Part shown: piece by piece, positions 1-10,768 of the stretch | Numbering within the stretch: the stretch's first letter is position 1 | Layout of the letters: each line of letters opens with the position of its first letter | Assembly (NCBI GenBank): GCA_037783545.1 | Contig: JBBELK010001377.1 | Location: 62,001 to 126,000, forward strand | Source of the DNA: Henricia sp. BOLD:AAB3569 | Taxonomy: Eukaryota > Echinodermata > Asteroidea > Spinulosida > Echinasteridae | Direction of reading: 5' to 3' | DNA length: 64,000 nucleotides | Position numbers and translations under genes: made by a program | Notes under the pieces: model-generated | What the model was told of the DNA's origin: nothing | Seen by the model: only the letters and a program-made list of their open reading frames with translations | The model's database searches: none

Positions 1-15
1 ACTTGTCCTAAAAAA

Positions 16-311
16 GTGACAGACTTTCGCCGGGAAATGACAGAGAAATTTCAGAGTTTAGGAAAAAAAGGGGTTGGCGCTTCCTGGATGCTCCCGCAAC
101 CTGTGGCTGTCTGTACACACCTCTTTGGTGTACTCCTGACTCGTGCGCATGCTCAGTCCTTCGGACTGTCGTTGACACGGCCCAGTTTGGGACGGGATTT
201 TGGTCAAAGTGTGGTCCAAACGTCGGCAAATTTGGAGGTCGAAAAATTTTCCGACGAACTTCAAATTTTGCATGCTCCAAAGACTCTATATTGCGCACTT
301 GTCCTAAAAAA
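16..311 (+). repeat. Representative family A monomer (296 bp)
   Basis: This full-length unit is a reference for family A. Its sub-elements are: an A-rich run at about 60-69; GTGGCTGTCTGTACACACC at about 102-120; a GCATGC site at about 148; a short hairpin at 154-168; a core at 202-274 nearly identical to family B, which contains GGTCAAAGTGTGGTCC; and a second GCATGC at about 270. It begins GTGACAGAC, where most units have TTGACAGAC. No promoter, splice or RNA-gene signal is convincing in it. Confidence 0.9.
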
Positions 312-607
312 TTGACAGACTTTCGCCGGGAAATGGCAGAGAAATTTCAGAGTTTAGGAAAAAAAGGGGTTGGCGCTTCCTGGATGCTCCCGCAACCTGT
401 GGCTGTCTGTACACACCTCTTTGGTGTACTCCTGACTCGTGCGCATGCTCAGTCCTTCGGACTGTCGTTGACACGGCCCAGTTTGGGACGGGATTTTGGT
501 CAAAGTGTGGTCCAAACGTCGGCAAATTCGGAGGTCCAAAAATTTTCCGACGAACTTCAAATTTTGCATGCTCCAAAGACTCTATATTGCGCACTTGTCC
601 TAAAAAA

Positions 608-892
608 TTGACAGACTTTCGCCGGGAAATGACAGAGAAATTTCAGAGTTTAGGAAAAAAGGGGTTGGCGCTTCCTGGATGCTCCCGCATCCTGTGGCTG
701 TCTGTACACACCTCTTTGGTGTACTCCTGACTCGTGCGCATGCTCACTGTCGTTGACACGGCCCAGTTTGGGACGGGATTTTGGTCAAAGTGTGGTCCAA
801 ACGTCGGCAAATTTGGAGGTCGAAAAATTTTCCGACGAACTTCAAATTTTGCATGCTCCAAAGACTCTATATTGCGCACTTGTCCTAAAAAA
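608..892 (+). repeat. Short family A monomer (285 bp), hairpin deleted
   Basis: Compared with a full unit, ten bases (GTCCTTCGGA) are missing between GCATGCTCA and CTGTCGTTGAC. One A is also missing from the run before GGGGTTGG, and CGCAACC reads CGCATCC. The ten-base loss removes the loop and most of the stem of the short inverted repeat in normal units. The same combination recurs at 2967-3251, so it arose once and was copied with the 2359-bp duplication. Confidence 0.9.
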
Positions 893-2966
893 TTGACAGA
901 CTTTCGCCGGGAAATGACAGAGACATTTCAGAGTTTAGGAAAAAAAGGGGTTGGCGCTTCCTGGATGCTCCCGCAACCTGTGGCTGTCTGTACACACCTC
1001 TTTGGTGTACTCCTGACTCGTGCGCATGCTCAGTCCTTCGGACTGTCGTTGACACGGCCCAGTTTGGGACGGGATTTTGGTCAAAGTGTGGTCCAAACGT
1101 CGGCAAATTTGGAGGTCGAAAAATTTTCCGACGAACCTTTAAATGTTGCATGCTCCAAAGACTCTATATTGCGCACTTGTCCTAAAAAAGTGACAGACTT
1201 TCGCCGGGAAATGACAGAGAAATTTCAGAGTTTAGGAAAAAAAGGGGTTGGCGCTTCCTGGATGCTCCCGCAACCTGTGGCTGTCTGTACACACCTCTTT
1301 GGTGTACTCCTGACTCGTGCGCATGCTCAGTCCTTCGGACTGTCGTTGACACGGCCCAGTTTGGGACGGGATTTTGGTCAAAGTGTGGTCCAAACGTCGG
1401 CAAATTTGGAGGTCGAAAAATTTTCCGACGAACTTCAAATTTTGCATGCTCAAAAGACTCTATATTGGCACTTGTCCTAAAAAATTGACAGACTTTCGCC
1501 GGGAAATGGCAGAGAAATTTCAGAGTTTAGGAAAAAAAGGGGTTGGCGCTTCCTGGATGCTCCCGCAACCTGTGGCTGTCTGTACACACCTCTTTGGTGT
1601 ACTCCTGACTCGTGCGCATGCTCAGTCCTTCGGACTGTCGTTGACACGGCCCAGTTTGGGACGGGATTTTGGTCAAAGTGTGGTCCAAACGTCGGCAAAT
1701 TTGGAGGTCGAAAAATGTTCCGACGAACTTCAAATTGTGCATGCTCTAAAAAGACTCTATATTGCGCACTTGTCCTAAAAAATTGACAGACTTTCGCCGG
1801 GAAATGACAGAGAAATTTCAGAGTTTAGGAAAAAAAGGGGTTGGCGCTTCCTGGATGCTCCCGCAACCTGTGGCTGTCTGTACACACCTCTTTGGTGTAC
1901 TCCTGACTCGTGCGCATGCTCAGTCCTTCGGACTGTCGTTGACACGGCCCAGTTTGGGACGGGATTTTGGTCAAAGTGTGGTCCAAACGTCGGCAAATTT
2001 GGAGGTCGAAAAATGTTCCGACGAACTTCAAATTTTGCATGCTCCAAAGACTCTATATTGCGCACTTGTCCTAAAAAATTGACAGACTTTCGCCGGGAAA
2101 TGACAGAGAAATTTTAGAGTTTAGGAAAAAAAGGGGTTGGCGCTTCCTGGATGCTCCCGCAACCTGTGGCTGTCTGTACACACCTCTTTGGTGTACTCCT
2201 GTCTCGTGCGCATGCTCAGTCCTTCGGACTGTCGTTGACATGGCCCAGTTTGGGACGGGATTTTGGTCAAAGTGTGGTCCAAACGTCGGCAAATTTGGAG
2301 GTCGAAAAATTTTCCGACGAACTTCAAATTTTGCATGCTCCAAAGACTCTATATTGCGCACTTGTCCTAAAAAAGTGACAGACTTTCGCCGGGAAATGAC
2401 AGAGAAATTTCAGAGTTTAGGAAAAAAAGGGGTTGGCGCTTCCTGGATGCTCCCGCAACCTGTGGCTGTCTGTACACACCTCTTTGGTGTACTCCTGACT
2501 CGTGCGCATGCTCAGTCCTTCGGACTGTCGTTGACACGGCCCAGTTTGGGACGGGATTTTGGTCAAAGTGTGGTCCAAACGTCGGCAAATTTGGAGGTCG
2601 AAAAATTTTCCGACGAACTTCAAATTTTGCATGCTCCAAAGACTCTATATTGCGCACTTGTCCTAAAAAATTGACAGACTTTCGCCAGGAAATGGCAGAG
2701 AAATTTCAGAGTTTAGGAAAAAAAGGGGTTGTCGCTTCCTGGATGCTCCCGCAACCTGTGGCTGTCTGTACACACCTCTTTGGTGTACTCCTGACTCGTG
2801 CGCATGCTCAGTCCTTCGGACTGTCGTTGACACGGCCCAGTTTGGGACGGGATTTTGGTCAAAGTGTGGTCCAAACGTCGGCAAATTCGGAGGTCCAAAA
2901 ATTTTCCGACGAACTTCAAATTTTGCATGCTCCAAAGACTCTATATTGCGCACTTGTCCTAAAAAA

Positions 2967-3251
2967 TTGACAGACTTTCGCCGGGAAATGACAGAGAAAT
3001 TTCAGAGTTTAGGAAAAAAGGGGTTGGCGCTTCCTGGATGCTCCCGCATCCTGTGGCTGTCTGTACACACCTCTTTGGTGTACTCCTGACTCGTGCGCAT
3101 GCTCACTGTCGTTGACACGGCCCAGTTTGGGACGGGATTTTGGTCAAAGTGTGGTCCAAACGTCGGCAAATTTGGAGGTCGAAAAATTTTCCGACGAACT
3201 TCAAATTTTGCATGCTCCAAAGACTCTATATTGCGCACTTGTCCTAAAAAA
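2967..3251 (+). repeat. Second copy of the 285-bp family A monomer
   Basis: It carries the same ten-base deletion, the shortened A run and the CGCATCC variant as the unit at 608-892. The offset is exactly 2359 bp. This is a marker of the duplication rather than an independent deletion. Confidence 0.9.
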
Positions 3252-3844
3252 TTGACAGACTTTCGCCGGGAAATGACAGAGACATTTCAGAGTTTAGGAA
3301 AAAAAGGGGTTGGCGCTTCCTGGATGCTCCCGCAACCTGTGGCTGTCTGTACACACCTCTTTGGTGTACTCCTGACTCGTGCGCATGCTCAGTCCTTCGG
3401 ACTGTCGTTGACACGGCCCAGTTTGGGACGGGATTTTGGTCAAAGTGTGGTCCAAACGTCGGCAAATTTGGAGGTCGAAAAATTTTCCGACGAACCTTTA
3501 AATGTTGCATGCTCCAAAGACTCTATATTGCGCACTTGTCCTAAAAAAGTGACAGACTTTCGCCGGGAAATGACAGAGAAATTTCAGAGTTTAGGAAAAA
3601 AAGGGGTTGGCGCTTCCTGGATGCTCCCGCAACCTGTGGCTGTCTGTACACACCTCTTTGGTGTACTCCTGACTCGTGCGCATGCTCAGTCCTTCGGACT
3701 GTCGTTGACACGGCCCAGTTTGGGACGGGATTTTGGTCAAAGTGTGGTCCAAACGTCGGCAAATTTGGAGGTCGAAACATTTTCCGACGAACTTCAAATT
3801 TTGCATGCTCCAAAGACTCTATATTGCGCACTTGTCCTAAACAA

Positions 3845-4110
3845 TTGACAGACTTTCGCCAGGAAATGGCAGAGAAATTTCAGAGTTTAGGAAAAAAAAG
3901 GGGTTGGCGCTTCCTGGATGCTGTTTGGTGTACTCCTGACTCGTGCGCATGCTCAGTCCTTCGGACTGTCGTTGACACGGCCCAGTTTGGGACGGGATTT
4001 TGGTCAAAGTGTGGTCCAAACGTCGGCAAATTTGGAGGTCGAAAAATTTTCCGACGAACTTCAAATTTTGCATGCTCAAAAGACTCTATATTGGCACTTG
4101 TCCTAAAAAA
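3845..4110 (+). repeat. Short family A monomer (266 bp), internal 30-bp net deletion
   Basis: The unit reads GGATGCTGTTTGGTG where full units have GGATGCTCCCGCAACC followed by the GGCTGTCTGTACACACC block and then TTTGGTG. The loss is 31 bases with one G at the join. The A run is one base longer (eight A), and TATTGCGCAC reads TATTGGCAC. The same structure recurs at 4703-4968 and 6745-7010. Confidence 0.9.
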
Positions 4111-4702
4111 TTGACAGACTTTCGCCGGGAAATGGCAGAGAAATTTAAGAGTTTAGGAAAAAAAGGGGTTGGCGCTTCCTGGATGCTCCCGCAACCTGTG
4201 GCTGTCTGTACACACCTCTTTGGTGTACTCCTGACTCGTGCGCATGCTCAGTCCTTCGGACTGTCGTTGACACGGCCCAGTTTGGGACGGGATTTTGGTC
4301 AAAGTGTGGTCCAAACGTCGGCAAATTTGGAGGTCGAAAAATTTTCCGACGAACTTCAAATTTTGCATGCTCCAAAGACTCTATATTGCGCACTTGTCCT
4401 AAAAAAATGACAGACTTTCGCCGGGAAATGGAAGAGAAATTTCAGAGTTTAGAAAAAAAAGGGGTTGGCGCTTCCTGGATGCTCCCGCAACCTGTGGCTG
4501 TCTGTACACACCTCTTTGGTGTACTCCTGACTCGTGCGCATGCTCAGTCCTTCGGACTGTCGTTGACACGGCCCAGTTTGGGACGGGATTTTGGTCAAAG
4601 TGTGGTCCAAACGTCGGCAAATTTGGAGGTCGAAACATTTTCCGACGAACTTCAAATTTTGCATGCTCCAAAGACTCTATATTGCGCACTTGTCCTAAAA
4701 AA

Positions 4703-4968
4703 TTGACAGACTTTCGCCGGGAAATGGCAGAGAAATTTCAGAGTTTAGGAAAAAAAAGGGGTTGGCGCTTCCTGGATGCTGTTTGGTGTACTCCTGACTC
4801 GTGCGCATGCTCAGTCCTTCGGACTGTCGTTGACACGGCCCAGTTTGGGACGGGATTTTGGTCAAAGTGTGGTCCAAACGTCGGCAAATTTAGAGGTCGA
4901 AAAATTTTCCGACGAACTTCAAATTTTGCATGCTCAAAAGACTCTATATTGGCACTTGTCCTAAAAAA
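4703..4968 (+). repeat. Second 266-bp family A monomer
   Basis: It has the same GGATGCTGTTTGGTG join as the unit at 3845, offset 858 bp. That equals one 266-bp unit plus two 296-bp units, so 3845-5560 is a tandem pair of 858-bp trimers. A private change, AAATTTAGAGG for AAATTTGGAGG at about 4887, distinguishes this copy. Confidence 0.88.
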
Positions 4969-4999
4969 TTGACAGACTTTCGCCGGGAAATGGCAGAGA

Positions 5000-7900
5000 A
5001 ATTTAAGAGTTTAGGAAAAAAAGGGGTTGGCGCTTCCTGGATGCTCCCGCAACCTGTGGCTGTCTGTACACACCTCTTTGGTGTACTCCTGACTCGTGCG
5101 CATGCTCAGTCCTTCGGACTGTCGTTGACACGGCCCAGTTTGGGACGGGATTTTGGTCAAAGTGTGGTCCAAACGTCGGCAAATTTGGAGGTCGAAAAAT
5201 TTTCCGACGAACTTCAAATTTTGCATGCTCCAAAGACTCTATATTGCGCACTTGTCCTAAAAAAATGACAGACTTTCGCCGGGAAATGGAAGAGAAATTT
5301 CAGAGTTTAGAAAAAAAAGGGGTTGGCGCTTCCTGGATGCTCCCGCAACCTGTGGCTGTCTGTACACACCTCTTTGGTGTACTCCTGACTCGTGCGCATG
5401 CTCAGTCCTTCGGACTGTCGTTGACACGGCCCAGTTTGGGACGGGATTTTGGTCAAAGTGTGGTCCAAACGTCGGCAAATTTGGAGGTCGAAAAATTTTC
5501 CGACGAACTTCAAATTTTGCATGCTCCAAAGACTCTATATTGCGCACTTGTCCTAAAAAATTGACAGACTTTCGCCGGGAAATGGCAGAGAAATTTCAGA
5601 GTTTAGGAAAAAAAGGGGTTGGCGCTTCTTGGATGCTCCCGCAACCTGTGGCTGTCTGTACACACCTCTTTGGTGTACTCCTGACTCGTGCGCATGCTCA
5701 GTCCTTCGGACTGTCGTTGACACGGCCCAGTTTGGGACGGGATTTTGGTCAAAGTGTGGTCCAAACGTCGGCAAATTTGGAGGTCGAAAAATGTTCCGAC
5801 GAACTTCAAATTTTGCATGCTCCAAAGACTCTATATTGCGCACTTGTCCTAAAAAATTGACAGACTTTCGCCGGGAAATGACAGAGAAATTTCAGAGTTT
5901 AGGAAAAAAAGGGGTTGGCGCTTCCTGGATGCTCCCGCAACCTGTGGCTGTCTGTACACACCTCTTTGGTGTACTCCTGACTCGTGCGCATGCTCAGTCC
6001 TTCGGACTGTCGTTGACACGGCCCAGTTTGGGACGGGATTTTGATCAAAGTGTGGTCCAAACGTCGGCAAATTTGGAGGTCGAAAAATGTTCCGACGAAC
6101 TTCAAATTTTGCATGCTCCAAAGACTCTATATTGCGCACTTGTCCTAAAAAATTGACAGACTTTCGCCGGGAAATGGCAGAGAAATTTCAGAGTTTAGGA
6201 AAAAAAGGGGTTGGCGCTTCCTGGATGCTCCCGCAACCTGTGGCTGTCTGTACACACCTCTTTGGTGTACTCCTGACTCGTGCGCATGCTCAGTCCTTCG
6301 GACTGTCGTTGACACGGCCCAGTTTGGGACGGGATTTTGGTCAAAGTGTGGTCCAAACGTCGGCAAATTTGGAGGTCGAAAAATTTTCCGACGAACTTCA
6401 AATTTTGCATGCTCCAAAGACTCTATATTGCGCACTTGTCCTAAAAAATTGACAGACTTTCGCCGGGAAATGACAGAGACATTTCAGAGTTTAGGAAAAA
6501 AAGGGGTTGGCGCTTCCTGGATGCTCCCGCAACCTGTGGCTGTCTGTACACACCTCTTTGGTGTACTCCTGACTCGTGCGCATGCTCAGTCCTTCGGACT
6601 GTCGTTGACACGGCCCAGTTTGGGACGGGATTTTGGTCAAAGTGTGGTCCAAACGTCGGCAAATTTGGAGGTCGAAACATTTTCCGACGAACTTCAAATT
6701 TTGCATGCTCCAAAGACTCTATATTGCGCACTTGTCCTAAAAAATTGACAGACTTTCGCCGGGAAATGGCAGAGAAATTTCAGAGTTTAGGAAAAAAAAG
6801 GGGTTGGCGCTTCCTGGATGCTGTTTGGTGTACTCCTGACTCGTGCGCATGCTCAGTCCTTCGGACTGTCGTTGACACGGCCCAGTTTGGGACGGGATTT
6901 TGGTCAAAGTGTGGTCCAAACGTCGGCAAATTTGGAGGTCGAAAAGTTTTCCGACGAACGTCAAATTTTGCATGCTCAAAAGACTCTATATTGGCACTTG
7001 TCCTAAAAAATTGACAGACTTTCGCCGGGAAATGGCAGAGAAATTTAAGAGTTTAGGAAAAAAAGGGGTTGGCGCTTCCTGGATGCTCCCGCAACCTGTG
7101 GCTGTCTGTACACACCTATTTGGTGTACTCCTGACTCGTGCGCATGCTCAGTCCTTCGGACTGTCGTTGACACGGCCCAGTTTGGGACGGGATTTTGGTC
7201 AAAGTGTGGTCCAAACGTCGGCAAATTTGGAGGTCGAAAAATTTTCCGACGAACTTCAAATTTTGCATGCTCCAAAGACTCTATATTGCGCACTTGTCCT
7301 AAAAAAATGACAGACTTTCGCCGGGAAATGGAAGAGAAATTTCAGAGTTTAGAAAAAAAAGGGGTTGGCGCTTCCTGGATGCTCCCGCAACCTGTGGCTG
7401 TCTGTACACACCTCTTTGGTGTACTCCTGACTCGTGCGCATGCTCAGTCCTTCGGACTGTCGTTGACACGGCCCAGTTTGGGACGGGATTTTGGTCAAAG
7501 TGTGGTCCAAACGTCGGCAAATTTGGAGGTCGAAAAATGTTCCGACGAACTTCAAATTTTGCATGCTCCAAAGACTCTATATTGCGCACTTGTCCTAAAA
7601 AATTGACAGACTTTCGCCGGGAAATGACAGAGAAATTTCAGAGTTTAGGAAAAAAAGGGGTTGGCGCTTCCTGGATGCTCCCGCAACCTGTGGCTGTCTG
7701 TACACACCTCTTTGGTGTACTCCTGACTCGTGCGCATGCTCAGTCCTTCGGACTGTCGTTGACACGGCCCAGTTTGGGACGGGATTTTGGTCAAAGTGTG
7801 GTCCAAACGTCGGCAAATTTGGAGGTCGAAAAATTTTCCGACGAACTTCAAATTTTGCATGCTCCAAAGACTCTATATTGCGCACTTGTCCTAAAAAAAT

Positions 7901-8700
7901 GACAGACTTTCGCCGGGAAATGGAAGAGAAATTTCAGAGTTTAGAAAAAAAAGGGGTTGGCGCTTCCTGGATGCTCCCGCAACCTGTGGCTGTCTGTACA
8001 CACCTCTTTGGTGTACTCCTGACTCGTGCGCATGCTCAGTCCTTCGGACTGTCGTTGACACGGCCCAGTTTGGGACGGGATTTTGGTCAAAGTGTGGTCC
8101 AAACGTCGGCAAATTTGGAGGTCGAAAAATTTTCCGACGAACTTCAAATTTTGCATGCTCCAAAGACTCTATATTGCGCACTTGTCCTAAAAAATTGACA
8201 GACTTTCGCCGGGAAATGGCAGAGAAATTTCAGAGTTTAGGAAAAAAAGGGGTTGGCGCTTCTTGGATGCTCCCGCAACCTGTGGCTGTCTGTACACACC
8301 TCTTTGGTGTACTCCTGACTCGTGCGCATGCTCAGTCCTTCGGACTGTCGTTGACACGGCCCAGTTTGGGACGGGATTTTGGTCAAAGTGTGGTCCAAAC
8401 GTCGGCAAATTTGGAGGTCGAAAAATGTTCCGACGAACTTCAAATTTTGCATGCTCCAAAGACTCTATATTGCGCACTTGTCCTAAAAAATTGACAGACT
8501 TTCGCCGGGAAATGACAGAGAAATTTCAGAGTTTAGGAAAAAAAGGGGTTGGCGCTTCCTGGATGCTCCCGCAACCTGTGGCTGTCTGTACACACCTCTT
8601 TGGTGTACTCCTGACTCGTGCGCATGCTCAGTCCTTCGGACTGTCGTTGACACGGCCCAGTTTGGGACGGGATTTTGGTCAAAGTGTGGTCCAAACGTCG
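5000..8700 (+). repeat. 2634-bp segmental duplication inside family A
   Basis: The variant GGCGCTTCTTGGATG (CTTCC in other units) occurs only at about 5628 and 8262. Neighbouring variants (GGAAGAGAAATTTC and TTTAGAAAAAAAAGG) share the offset of 2634 bp. That length is nine 296-bp periods less one 30-bp deletion, as expected because a 266-bp unit lies between. Shared sequence covers roughly 5.0-6.0 kb and 7.6-8.7 kb. The copies separate near 6043, where the left one has TTTTGATCAAAG. Confidence 0.75.
6745..7010 (+). repeat. Third 266-bp family A monomer
   Basis: It has the same join as the units at 3845 and 4703. It lies 2042 bp after the second, which is 858 bp plus four 296-bp units. Private changes (AAAAGTTTTCC and CGAACGTC at about 6943-6962) show some divergence since copying. 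Confidence 0.88.
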
Positions 8701-9008
8701 GCAAATTTGGAGGTCGAAAAATTTTCCGACGAACTTCAAATTTTGCATGCTCCAAAGACTCTATATTGCGCACTTGTCCTAAAAAATTGACAGACTTTCG
8801 CCGGGAAATGACAGAGAAATTTCAGAGTTTAGGAAAAAAAGGGGTTGGCGCTTCCTGGATGCTCCCGCAACCTGTGGCTGTCTGTACACACCTCTTTGGT
8901 GTACTCCTGACTCGTGCGCATGCTCAGTCCTTCGGACTGTCGTTGACACGGCCCAGTTTGGGACGGGATTTTGGTCAAAGTGTGGTCCAAACGTCGGCAA
9001 ATTTGGAG

Positions 9009-9026
9009 GTCGAAAAATTTTTCGAC
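9009..9026. repeat. Perfect 18-bp palindrome in a family A monomer
   Basis: GTCGAAAAATTTTTCGAC equals its own reverse complement. Most A units have the related GTCGAAAAATTTTCCGAC, which departs from symmetry at one base pair. Here a single C-to-T change makes it perfect. The same perfect form is at 9600-9617. In family B the centre reads AAAAATGTT, which weakens the symmetry. Confidence 0.9.
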
Positions 9027-9599
9027 GAACTTCAAATTTTGCATGCTCAAAAGACTCTATATTGGCACTTGTCCTAAAAAATTGACAGACTTTCGCCGGG
9101 AAATGGCAGAGAAATTTCAGAGTTTAGGAAAAAAAGGGGTTGGCGCTTCCTGGATGCTCCCGCAACCTGTGGCTGTCTGTACACACCTCTTTGGTGTACT
9201 CCTGACTCGTGCGCATGCTCAGTCCTTCGGACTGTCGTTGACACGGCCCAGTTTGGGACGGGATTTTGGTCAAAGTGTGGTCCAAACGTCGGCAAATTTG
9301 GAGGTCGAAAAATGTTCCGACGAACTTCAAATTTTGCATGCTCCAAAGACTCTATATTGCGCACTTGTCCTAAAAAATTGACAGACTTTCGCCGGGAAAT
9401 GACAGAGAAATTTCAGAGTTTAGGAAAAAAAGGGGTTGGCGCTTCCTGGATGCTCCCGCAACCTGTGGCTGTCTGTACACACCTCTTTGGTGTACTCCTG
9501 ACTCGTGCGCATGCTCAGTCCTTCGGACTGTCGTTGACACGGCCCAGTTTGGGACGGGATTTTGGTCAAAGTGTGGTCCAAACGTCGGCAAATTTGGAG

Positions 9600-9617
9600 G
9601 TCGAAAAATTTTTCGAC
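9600..9617. repeat. Second perfect 18-bp palindrome in family A
   Basis: This is the same perfectly self-complementary sequence as at 9009-9026, two monomers later. The following CTTTAAATTTTGC is a private change that separates this unit from the first. Confidence 0.9.
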
Positions 9618-10124
9618 GAACTTTAAATTTTGCATGCTCCAAAGACTCTATATTGCGCACTTGTCCTAAACAATTGACAGATTTTCGCCGGGAAATGGCA
9701 GAGAAATTTCAGAGTTTAGGAAAAAAAGGGGTTGGCGCTTCCTGGATGCTCCCGCAACCTGTGGCTGTCTGTACACACCTCTTTGGTGTACTCCTGACTC
9801 GTGCGCATGCTCAGTCCTTCGGACTGTCGTTGACACGGCCCAGTTTGGGACGGGATTTTGGTCAAAGTGTGGTCCAAACGTCGGCAAATTTGGAGGTCGA
9901 AAAATGTTCCGACGAACTTCAAATTTTGCATGCTCCAAAGACTCTATATTGCGCACTTGTCCTAAAAAATTGACAGACTTTCGCCGGGAAATGACAGAGA
10001 AATTTCAGAGTTTAGGAAAAAAAGGGGTTGGCGCTTCCTGGATGCTCCCGCAACCTGTGGCTGTCTGTACACACCTCTTTGGTGTACTCCTGACTCGTGC
10101 GCATGCTCAGTCCTTCGGACTGTC

Positions 10125-10158
10125 GTTGACGCACCCCAGTTTGGGGCGGTCGGGTTGG
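10125..10158 (+). repeat. A/B hybrid fragment at the right end of family A
   Basis: The last A unit runs normally through CAGTCCTTCGGACTG and CGTTGAC, then reads GCACCCCAGTTTGGGGCGG. GCACC-CAG matches family B (GCACCGCAGTTTGGCTCGG) better than family A (ACGGCCCAGTTTGGGACGG). Weak similarity continues to the TTGG ending at 10158 and then stops. This may be an intermediate sequence type or a recombination join between the families. Confidence 0.65.
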
Positions 10159-10490
10159 CGTACGGGTTCTTTCCTCGCTGGCCTGTGATGACCGCTTTCC
10201 AAAGGACTATCCTTGCACATAGGTAGTTTGGAGGAGTTTTTCGCGGAATCCCGTGATGTCCTGGAACGTTGCTCAATGATGGAGTGACCAGTACGTACGT
10301 CACGGGGAACGCCGATACAATTTTGGAACACGATTGGATCCGAGTCTGCGGTCTTGATTCTTCCAGACCTGGACTGGTGACGATTGTGGTTTTATGAGGA
10401 TGTACCTGTGGTGCTTCTCGAAGGATATGACCTGATACTCGGGCACGATCGACCAAGATTGGTGATGATTGTGATGGAGAATACTCGCCG

Positions 10491-10703
10491 GATAATGACC
10501 TGGATTGGCAACGACAACGAATGAGGAAATTTGGTGGATAAATGACCTGGACTGGCAACGACAACGACTGAGGAAATTTGGCAATAACGGCGAACAATTG
10601 GTGGATAAATGACCTGGACTGGCAACGACTACGAATGAGGAAATTTGGCAATAACGGCGAACGCTTAGTGGATAAATGACCTGGACTGGCAACGACAACG
10701 TCT
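10491..10703 (+). repeat. 67-bp tandem subrepeats within the spacer
   Basis: GATAAATGACCTGGACTGGC starts units at 10537, 10604 and 10671. Two full copies (10537-10603 and 10604-10670) are 67 bp each and share AGGAAATTTGGCAATAACGG. A shorter related copy begins at 10491 (GATAATGACCTGGATTGGC) and lacks the AATAACGGCGAAC part. The copy at 10671 is cut off after about 30 bp. They are unrelated to the 296/297-bp monomers. Confidence 0.88.
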
Positions 10704-10746
10704 GAAGCACTGGTTCTATCGGTAACAACGTTGGACTGGTTAGCGT

Positions 10747-10768
10747 GTTTTATTCGGACGAATAAAAC
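10747..10768. repeat. Perfect inverted repeat with AATAAA on both strands
   Basis: The arms GTTTTATTCG (10747-10756) and CGAATAAAAC (10759-10768) are exact reverse complements separated by two bases (GA). Because of the symmetry, AATAAA occurs on the plus strand at 10761-10766 and on the minus strand at 10754-10749. The element lies 14 bp before family B resumes. It could act as a bidirectional polyadenylation hexamer, form a cruciform, or be chance AT-rich symmetry. No GT-rich downstream element is obvious on either side. Confidence 0.75.

Larger units (their letters stand above)
1..3774 (+). repeat. 2359-bp segmental duplication inside family A
   Basis: Rare variants recur at a constant offset of 2359 bp: the GTGACAGAC start (16 and 2375), AAATTCGGAGGTCC (about 530 and 2889), the 285-bp monomer (608 and 2967), and CCTTTAAATGTTGC (about 1137 and 3496). 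The shared block is about 1-1415 against about 2360-3774. It ends where GCTCAAAAG at about 1448 corresponds to GCTCCAAAG in the right copy. This is an eight-monomer tandem duplication, most simply from unequal exchange. The left copy continues out of the window. Confidence 0.85.
1..10158 (+). repeat. Satellite array, family A (about 296-bp monomer, about 34 copies)
   Basis: Head-to-tail monomers recur every 296 bp, using the landmark TTGACAGACTTTCGCC (for example at 312, 608, 893). A typical unit has TTAGGAAAAAAAGGGG, CCTGTGGCTGTCTGTACA, CAGTCCTTCGGACTG, GACACGGCCCAGTTTGGG and GCATGCTCCAAAGACT. Most neighbours differ at only a few positions. Because 296 is not a multiple of three, the reading frame shifts at each unit and open frames mostly end at about 106 codons. 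The short open frames on both strands are by-products of the repeat. The left end lies outside the window. On the right the array grades into a short hybrid stretch and stops at the spacer. Confidence 0.97.

Noticed and set aside
1..10158. Families of 71-, 96- and 106-codon proteins on both strands
   Set aside because: They are the same satellite unit read in different frames, repeated every 296 bp.
10300..10350. ILEHDWI in the spacer as a possible retroelement aspartic protease remnant (ILGxDWL-like)
   Set aside because: The match is a few residues only, with no catalytic DTG/DSG and no flanking polymerase or integrase. It is too weak to call.
9962..10651. 229-codon minus-strand open frame through the spacer
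   Set aside because: It runs from the 67-bp subrepeats into ordinary family A sequence, has a low-complexity repeated start, and resembles no family I recognise.
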